From NCBI RefSeq assembly GCF_014638845.1, contig NZ_BMFP01000005.1, forward strand, positions 370,016-434,015: a stretch of DNA of 64,000 nucleotides. The letters run 5' to 3'. The position numbers and the translations under genes are program-made. Positions 58,878 through 64,000 of the stretch are shown here, one piece after another. The notes beneath the pieces were generated by a model. That model searched no databases, was not told where the DNA came from, and saw nothing but the letters and a program-made list of their open reading frames with translations. Within the stretch, counting starts at the first letter, position 1. Each line of letters begins with the position of its first letter. The DNA comes from Pontibacter amylolyticus. Lineage in GTDB: Bacteria; Bacteroidota; Bacteroidia; Cytophagales; Hymenobacteraceae.

Positions 58878-60224
58878 ATGGGAATCAAGATATTAACCGA
58901 ACATATTAACGTACCGGGTATCGAAACCCTGGAGGTGTATCGCAAGCATGGCGGCTACCGCTCGGTAGAAAAAGCCTTGAAAACGATGACCCCGGACGAG
59001 GTGGTGGAAGAAGTGAAGACATCGGGCCTGCGTGGTCGTGGTGGCGCTGGCTTCCCGGCCGGTATGAAGTGGAGCTTTTTGGCGAAGCCAGAGGGTATTC
59101 CGCGTTACCTGGTATGCAACGCCGACGAATCGGAGCCGGGAACTTTCAAGGACCGCGTGTTCATGGAGAAAAACCCGCACGCCCTGATCGAAGGTATGAT
59201 CACATCCAGCTATGCGCTGGGTGCGAACACATCCTACATTTATATCCGTGGTGAGTTGTTGTTCATCCTGCGCATTCTGGAGAAAGCGATCGCTGAGGCG
59301 TACGCAGCCGGTTTACTTGGCAAGAACATCCTGGGCTCAGGCTACGACCTCGACCTGCATGTGGCGCCAGGTGGTGGTGCTTACATTTGCGGTGAAGAGA
59401 CTGCCCTGTTGGAGTCACTGGAAGGCAAGCGTGGTAACCCGCGTAATAAGCCGCCATTTCCAGCTGTGAAAGGCCTGTTCCAGTCGCCGACGGTGGTGAA
59501 CAACGTGGAAACCATTGCGTCTGTGCCGTGGATTGTGAACAACACGGGTGCGGAGTACGCTAAAATAGGTGTAGGCCGAAGCACCGGTACCAAACTGATT
59601 TCTGCCAGCGGTAACATCAACCGTCCGGGCGTGTATGAAATTGAGCTGGGCGTGCCGGTGGAGGAGTTCATTTACTCTGATGAGTACTGCGGTGGTATCT
59701 GGAAAGGCAAGCAACTGAAGGCCGTGGTGCCGGGAGGTTCTTCTGTTCCGATTCTGCCAGCTGACCTGATTATGAAAACGGCTGCCGGTGAGCAACGCCT
59801 GATGACGTACGAATCGCTGTCTGACGGTGGTTTTGTGAGCGGCTCTATGCTGGGTTCGGGTGCCTTTATTGTATTCGACGAAGACCAGTGCATCGTGCGT
59901 AACACGTGGAACTATGCTCGTTTCTATCACCACGAGTCATGCGGACAGTGCAGCCCTTGCCGCGAAGGTACAGGCTGGATGGAGCGCGTGCTGCACCGCA
60001 TCGAGCACGGCCACGGCCATCAGCAGGACATCGACCTGTTGGTAAGCGTAGCCAAGCAGATTGAAGGTAACACCATTTGCCCGCTGGGTGATGCGGCTGC
60101 CTGGCCGGTAGCCAGTGCGATCCGTCACTTCCGTGAGGAGTTCGAGTGGCATATCAAGCACCCACAGGAGGCTATAGCTCCGGGCGCAGTGTACAGAGGT
60201 CAGTTAGCAGCAGCTACTGTATAA
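58878..60224 (+). CDS. nuoF: NADH-quinone oxidoreductase subunit F
   Basis: This 448-residue 51-kDa-type subunit (start MGIKILTEH; the longer frame covers the repeat) binds NADH, FMN and cluster N3. It has GLRGRGGAGFPAGMKW, NADESEPGTFKDR, APGGGAYICGEETALLESLE in pieces, and the cluster ligands CGQCSPCREGTGWM and TICPLGDAAAWPV. The length is normal. Confidence 0.97.
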   Translation: MGIKILTEHINVPGIETLEVYRKHGGYRSVEKALKTMTPDEVVEEVKTSGLRGRGGAGFPAGMKWSFLAKPEGIPRYLVCNADESEPGTFKDRVFMEKNPHALIEGMITSSYALGANTSYIYIRGELLFILRILEKAIAEAYAAGLLGKNILGSGYDLDLHVAPGGGAYICGEETALLESLEGKRGNPRNKPPFPAVKGLFQSPTVVNNVETIASVPWIVNNTGAEYAKIGVGRSTGTKLISASGNINRPGVYEIELGVPVEEFIYSDEYCGGIWKGKQLKAVVPGGSSVPILPADLIMKTAAGEQRLMTYESLSDGGFVSGSMLGSGAFIVFDEDQCIVRNTWNYARFYHHESCGQCSPCREGTGWMERVLHRIEHGHGHQQDIDLLVSVAKQIEGNTICPLGDAAAWPVASAIRHFREEFEWHIKHPQEAIAPGAVYRGQLAAATV

Positions 60225-60282
60225 TTTAAAATAAATTAACTGCCCGCTATACCTTGGTAAGCGAGCTTTGAATAAAATTAAG

Positions 60283-61263
60283 ATGGCTAAAATAACATTT
60301 GACGGCATCGAGGTAGAGGTTGAAGATGGAACCACCATCCTGCAGGCCGCCCGTAAAATCGGTGGTGATGTAGTGCCTCCTGCCATGTGTTTTTATACCC
60401 CACTCAAAGGCAGTGGCGGTAAGTGCCGTGTGTGCCTGGTGAAGGTAACGCAGGGTTCTGCCCGCGACCCACGTCCGATGCCAAAACTGGTGGCCTCGTG
60501 CATCACGCCGGTGCAGGACGGTATGGTGGTGGAAAACACAACCAACGAAGACGTGCTGAACGCCCGCAAGGGGATCGTGGAGATGCTGCTGATCAACCAC
60601 CCGCTGGATTGCCCTATTTGCGACCAGGCTGGTGAGTGCGACCTGCAGAACCTGTCTTACGAGCATGGAGTGAGCGCGACACGATACGAAGAGCCGCGTC
60701 GTACCTTCAACAAAATAGACCTGGGGCCTTACATCCAGCTGCACATGACGCGCTGCATCCTGTGCTATCGCTGCGTGTACACCGCTGACCAGATCACGGA
60801 GAAGCGTGTGCATGGCGTACTAGGCCGTGGCGACGCAGCCGAGATCGGGACTTACATCGAAAACGTGATCGACAACGACTTCTCGGGTAACGTGATCGAC
60901 GTGTGCCCGGTGGGAGCTCTGACCGACAAGACATGGCGCTTTAAGAACCGTGTGTGGTTCACCAAGCCATTGAACGCGCACCGCGACTGCCCTACCTGCA
61001 GTGGTAAAGTAACCCTATGGTCACGTGGTGACGCTGTGCTCCGCGTAACCGCCCGCAAGGACGAGTACGCGGAGGTGGAGGAGTTCATCTGCAACACCTG
61101 CCGTTTCGATAAGAAAGAAGTAAGCGACTGGACCATCGAAGGCCCGCGCAACATCGACAGGGGTTCTGTTATCTCGGCCAACCACTATGAATTGCCGGTG
61201 ATAAACGTGCCGATCGTGCCGAATCTCCCTAAATCTACTGTTAAAAAAATGCCAACGGAATAA
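60283..61263 (+). CDS. nuoG: Short NuoG-like Fe-S subunit
   Basis: This 326-residue protein (start MAKITFDG) holds only the N-terminal part of NuoG. It has a 2Fe-2S domain (GSGGKCRVCLV and ASCITP), the His-Cys3 cluster (HPLDCPICDQAGECDLQN), a 4Fe-4S pair (TRCILCYRCVY, DVCPVGALTD) and a last CPTC/CNTC region. It stops about where the molybdopterin-oxidoreductase-like domain would begin, against 680-900 residues in most NuoG. The reading frame is intact and nuoH follows after 3 bp, so this is a truncated form and not a broken gene. Confidence 0.9.
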   Translation: MAKITFDGIEVEVEDGTTILQAARKIGGDVVPPAMCFYTPLKGSGGKCRVCLVKVTQGSARDPRPMPKLVASCITPVQDGMVVENTTNEDVLNARKGIVEMLLINHPLDCPICDQAGECDLQNLSYEHGVSATRYEEPRRTFNKIDLGPYIQLHMTRCILCYRCVYTADQITEKRVHGVLGRGDAAEIGTYIENVIDNDFSGNVIDVCPVGALTDKTWRFKNRVWFTKPLNAHRDCPTCSGKVTLWSRGDAVLRVTARKDEYAEVEEFICNTCRFDKKEVSDWTIEGPRNIDRGSVISANHYELPVINVPIVPNLPKSTVKKMPTE

Positions 61264-61266
61264 AGC

Positions 61267-62328
61267 ATGGATTCTGTACTTCTCATATACAAAGGCATCT
61301 ACATTCTGGCCATTTTCGGTATTTCGTTACTGATTGCGACCTACTCAACTTACTTTGAGCGTAAGATTGCCGCTTTCATTCAGGACCGTGTAGGCCCGAA
61401 CAGAGCGGGTCCTATGGGTTTGCTGCAGCCGCTGGCCGACGCCGGCAAACTGTTCTTCAAAGAAGAATTTATACCTGCCAAAGCCAACAAAATGCTCTTT
61501 ATCCTGGGTCCGGGTATAGCGATGCTGGTGGCAGCCATGTCGAGTGCGGTTATTCCGTTCGGCGACACGCTCATCATAGGCGAAACATCCTTTGACCTGA
61601 TTGCCATTGACGTGAACATCGGTATCCTTTACATCTTCGGTGTAGTGTCGCTGGGTGTGTATGGTCTGATGATCGGTGGCTGGGCCTCGAACAACAAGTT
61701 CTCGTTGCTGGGCGCTATCCGTGCGGCTTCACAGAACATTTCGTACGAACTGGCCATGGGTCTCTCGCTGATTGCGGTGCTGATGCTGAGCGGCTCACTG
61801 TCCCTGAAAGTAATTGCAGAGCAACAGACGGGCTTTAACTGGAACATCTGGTACCAGCCGCTTGGCTTCCTGATTTTCCTGATCTGCGCCTTTGCTGAGA
61901 CGAACAGAACACCATTCGACTTACCAGAATCGGAAGCCGAACTGATTGGCGGTTACCACACCGAGTATAGCTCCATGAAGCTGGGTATGTACCTGTTTGC
62001 GGAGTATATCAACATCTTTGTGGTATCGGCTGTAATGGCGACGCTGTACTTCGGTGCTTACAACTTCCCTTTCATGGAGAACCTGCGCAACGCGTTCGAC
62101 GACCCAGTGCTGGGCAACAACGTGGTAACGATCATAGGTGTCGCGGTGATGTTTGCCAAGATTTTCGCTTTCATCTTCTTCTTCATGTGGGTGCGCTGGA
62201 CTTTGCCGCGTTTCCGCTACGACCAGTTGATGAAGCTGGGCTGGAACATTCTGATTCCGCTGGCGATTCTGAATATCCTGCTTACAGGCGGTGGCATTTT
62301 GCTCTACGAATATTTTACAAAAGGATAA
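61267..62328 (+). CDS. nuoH: NADH-quinone oxidoreductase subunit H
   Basis: This 353-residue membrane subunit has eight or nine membrane segments. It contains the family blocks ERKIAAFIQDRVGPNRAGP and AETNRTPFDLPESEAELI, with acidic residues of the quinone channel. It lies 3 bp after the short nuoG. Confidence 0.97.
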   Translation: MDSVLLIYKGIYILAIFGISLLIATYSTYFERKIAAFIQDRVGPNRAGPMGLLQPLADAGKLFFKEEFIPAKANKMLFILGPGIAMLVAAMSSAVIPFGDTLIIGETSFDLIAIDVNIGILYIFGVVSLGVYGLMIGGWASNNKFSLLGAIRAASQNISYELAMGLSLIAVLMLSGSLSLKVIAEQQTGFNWNIWYQPLGFLIFLICAFAETNRTPFDLPESEAELIGGYHTEYSSMKLGMYLFAEYINIFVVSAVMATLYFGAYNFPFMENLRNAFDDPVLGNNVVTIIGVAVMFAKIFAFIFFFMWVRWTLPRFRYDQLMKLGWNILIPLAILNILLTGGGILLYEYFTKG

Positions 62329-62401
62329 CGACATTTGAATGCTGCCATGCTAAGGGCTGTTATAGACAGACGGTATAGACAGCAATCATAATCGAGATAC
62401 A

Positions 62402-62911
62402 ATGGAACCATTATCAAATAGAAGAAAGAACGTAGCACAAAAGGAGATGACGCTCTCTGAGCGCATGTACCTGCCCGCTATCGCGCAAGGTTTGGGCATT
62501 ACGATCAAGCACTTCTTCAAGAAGAAAGCCACGATCAACTACCCGGAAGAAACACGCCAGCGCAGTGATGTATGGCGCGGTTTGCACGTGCTGAAGCGTG
62601 ACGAAAACGGTGCCGAGCGTTGCACGGCCTGCGGGCTGTGTGCCGTGGCCTGCCCTGCCGAAGCAATTACCATGACGGCTGGCGAACGCAAAAAAGGGGA
62701 AGAGCACCTGTACCGCGAGGAAAAATACGCCGTGACCTACGAGGTAAACATGCTGCGTTGCATTTTCTGCGGACTGTGCGAAGAGGCCTGCCCGAAAGCA
62801 GCTATTTTCCTGCAGGACGACAAACTTGCACCGGCCCGTTACGAGCGCGACGAATTCATTTACGGCAAAGACCGCTTGGTAGAACCGTTAAAAACCACTG
62901 AAACCAAATAA
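62402..62911 (+). CDS. nuoI: NADH-quinone oxidoreductase subunit I
   Basis: This 169-residue ferredoxin-like subunit carries two 4Fe-4S clusters, N6a and N6b: CTACGLCAVACPAEAI and CIFCGLCEEACPKAAI. It lies 73 bp after nuoH and 4 bp before nuoJ. Confidence 0.97.
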   Translation: MEPLSNRRKNVAQKEMTLSERMYLPAIAQGLGITIKHFFKKKATINYPEETRQRSDVWRGLHVLKRDENGAERCTACGLCAVACPAEAITMTAGERKKGEEHLYREEKYAVTYEVNMLRCIFCGLCEEACPKAAIFLQDDKLAPARYERDEFIYGKDRLVEPLKTTETK

Positions 62912-62915
62912 TCCG

Positions 62916-63434
62916 ATGACAGAAAGCCTGTTTTTCTTCTTTGCATCGCTGACCTTGCTTTGCGCCATCATGGTTGTTATTTCAAAGAACCCCGTGTTCA
63001 GCGTTATCTTCCTGATCCTGACCTTCTTTACCATATCAGCGCACTACATTCTGCTGAACGCCCAGTTCCTGGCGGCAGTGAACATTATCGTGTATGCAGG
63101 GGCCATCATGGTACTTTTCCTGTTCGTACTGATGTTCATCAACACAGGTAAAAACGTGGAGGGAACCCTGAAACGAAATATGCTGGCCAAAATAGCGGGT
63201 ACTATAGCAGGTGGTCTGCTATTTACGGTTGTGGTAGCCGCTTTGAAAGATGTGACGCTCGGACACCCGGACCCTGCCACGTACGATTCGCAGGTGGGTA
63301 TGGTGGAGAACCTGGGCAAAGTGCTTTTCACAAAATACATGCTGCCGTTCCAGTTAGTAGCCGTACTATTCCTGGTATCAATGGTGGGCGCCGTGATGAT
63401 TGGCAAACGCGAAACAGGAGAACAGAACTTCTAA
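62916..63434 (+). CDS. nuoJ: NADH-quinone oxidoreductase subunit J
   Basis: This 172-residue membrane subunit has five membrane segments and the conserved FLAAVNIIVYAGAIMVLFLFV region, here quoted as NIIVYAGAIMVLF. It is the last nuo gene in the window; a terminator follows 26 bp after the stop. nuoK-N are not seen. Confidence 0.95.
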   Translation: MTESLFFFFASLTLLCAIMVVISKNPVFSVIFLILTFFTISAHYILLNAQFLAAVNIIVYAGAIMVLFLFVLMFINTGKNVEGTLKRNMLAKIAGTIAGGLLFTVVVAALKDVTLGHPDPATYDSQVGMVENLGKVLFTKYMLPFQLVAVLFLVSMVGAVMIGKRETGEQNF

Positions 63435-63460
63435 TAGAGGTATAGCTTAAGAAATATAGA

Positions 63461-63492
63461 AAGCCAGTGCTGTGAAGCGCTGGCTTTTTTGT
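63461..63492 (+). terminator. Terminator after nuoJ
   Basis: AAGCCAGTGC / GCGCTGGCTT pairs with one mismatch around a TGTGAA loop and is followed by TTTTTTG. An octamer at 63438 lies just before it. Confidence 0.85.
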
Positions 63493-64000
63493 TTGTCTGA
63501 ATCAGGATTAACAGGATTAAAGAATTAACAGGATTCTCGTGCACAATTGTTACACCCTGTCCCCAAGGTAGCTTTGGGTTCTCCATCTGTCATCACGAAA
63601 GGATCTTGGTTGAGGAAGGTTAGGCTGTTGCTATAACACACCCCTGCCCCTCCCCTTAAAGAGGGCCCCTACCCCCAGAGGGGAATTAGCCGTCGCCAAT
63701 TTACAGGTAGAAGTATTATCGTGACTGTTTTGCTGTACCGGGTCCAACCACCCCTAACCCCTCCTTGTCTAAGGAGGGGAGTATGTTTCTGCCAATAGAT
63801 AGGTATAAGCGCTGTCGTTATCGTCACAGACCACTGGCAGGTATAGCAAGACTATTTTGCACGGAAACTACGCAGCAGATAGCAGCGCCAGGTGCACCTT
63901 TACGACTACCCACTGTTTGAGCGTTCAGCGAGTTTGGGGAGTCTTGACTTTTTTGCTTACTTTTTGTGTCAAGACAAAAAGTGAGTGCCCGCCGCACAGG
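63493..64000. repeat. Gene-free region with several repeat types
   Basis: No gene of support is present. Seen in order: a direct repeat ATTAACAGGATT (63507 and 63525 areas); two C-rich segments with CCCCTCCCC/AGAGGGG and CCCCTCCTTG/AAGGAGGGG inversions (about 63645-63690 and 63750-63782); an octamer at 63839; and a perfect hairpin ACTTTTTGT/ACAAAAAGT at 63959-63982. These look like mobile intergenic repeats. Confidence 0.6.

Noticed and set aside
60283..61263. Frameshift as the cause of the short NuoG
   Set aside because: nuoH begins 3 bp after the stop and no remnant of the missing domain is found in any frame, so the short form is the gene's true length here.

Overview
The window looks like a chromosomal segment of a Bacteroidota member, most likely Cytophagales/Hymenobacteraceae (Pontibacter-like). 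Pointers are TAnnTTTG-type promoter boxes (best upstream of nuoA), two secreted enzymes with C-terminal type IX secretion (T9SS) sorting domains, a monomeric isocitrate dehydrogenase, and a tmRNA whose tag reads (A)GEYNYAMAA. The genus is an inference. GC content is moderate, apart from one AT-rich gene at 30.8-31.8 kb.

0-8.4 kb: a minus-strand urease operon, read as ureA-ureB-ureC-ureE-ureF-ureG-ureD-hypA-hypB-second ureE, followed by a metal-chelate type ABC substrate-binding lipoprotein cut by the window edge. UreC carries a 43-residue N-terminal extension with a twin-arginine-like motif and lacks the usual active-site flap cysteine. 8.4-18.3 kb: TRIC channel, small unknowns, nhaA, the tmRNA gene plus a decayed second tmRNA copy on the other side of nhaA, cyclopropane fatty acid synthase and an M36 metalloprotease. 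18.7-30.4 kb: dnaX with a well-formed candidate -1 frameshift signal, an M16 protease, a cluster of REP-like palindromes, a DASS transporter, an NmrA-type reductase and a SNF2 helicase.

30.4-34.2 kb: a 36-bp piece of the 3' coding end of icd is repeated 1.39 kb downstream, and the two copies bracket an AT-rich gene for a membrane-anchored PD-(D/E)XK/Vsr-like protein. This looks like a small integrated cassette. 34.4-43 kb: paired SGNH hydrolases, a phosphoribosyltransferase/hydrolase pair, a frameshifted lipoprotein, endonuclease V, two long inverted repeats built from TGAGTGAT-like units, and a YceI/beta-barrel/YceI-like operon. 43-54.4 kb: clpB, an FCY1-like cytosine deaminase, an esterase, NDH-2, an ArsR regulator, a YjjG nucleotidase and pruA. 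54.4-55.1 kb: a REP-associated tyrosine transposase flanked by inverted palindromes. 55.3-63.4 kb: complex I genes nuoA-nuoJ, with a very short NuoG and a terminator after nuoJ instead of nuoK-N.

Across the whole window the octamer AGGTATAG/CTATACCT is strikingly over-represented. A hand scan gives about 71 exact copies on the two strands, against roughly two expected by chance. Copies lie inside genes, just after stop codons and as inverted pairs in hairpins, which resembles a DNA-uptake-sequence or HIP1-like genome-wide repeat. This and the dnaX signal, the Tat-like urease, the icd cassette and the tmRNA relic are the main items for follow-up.
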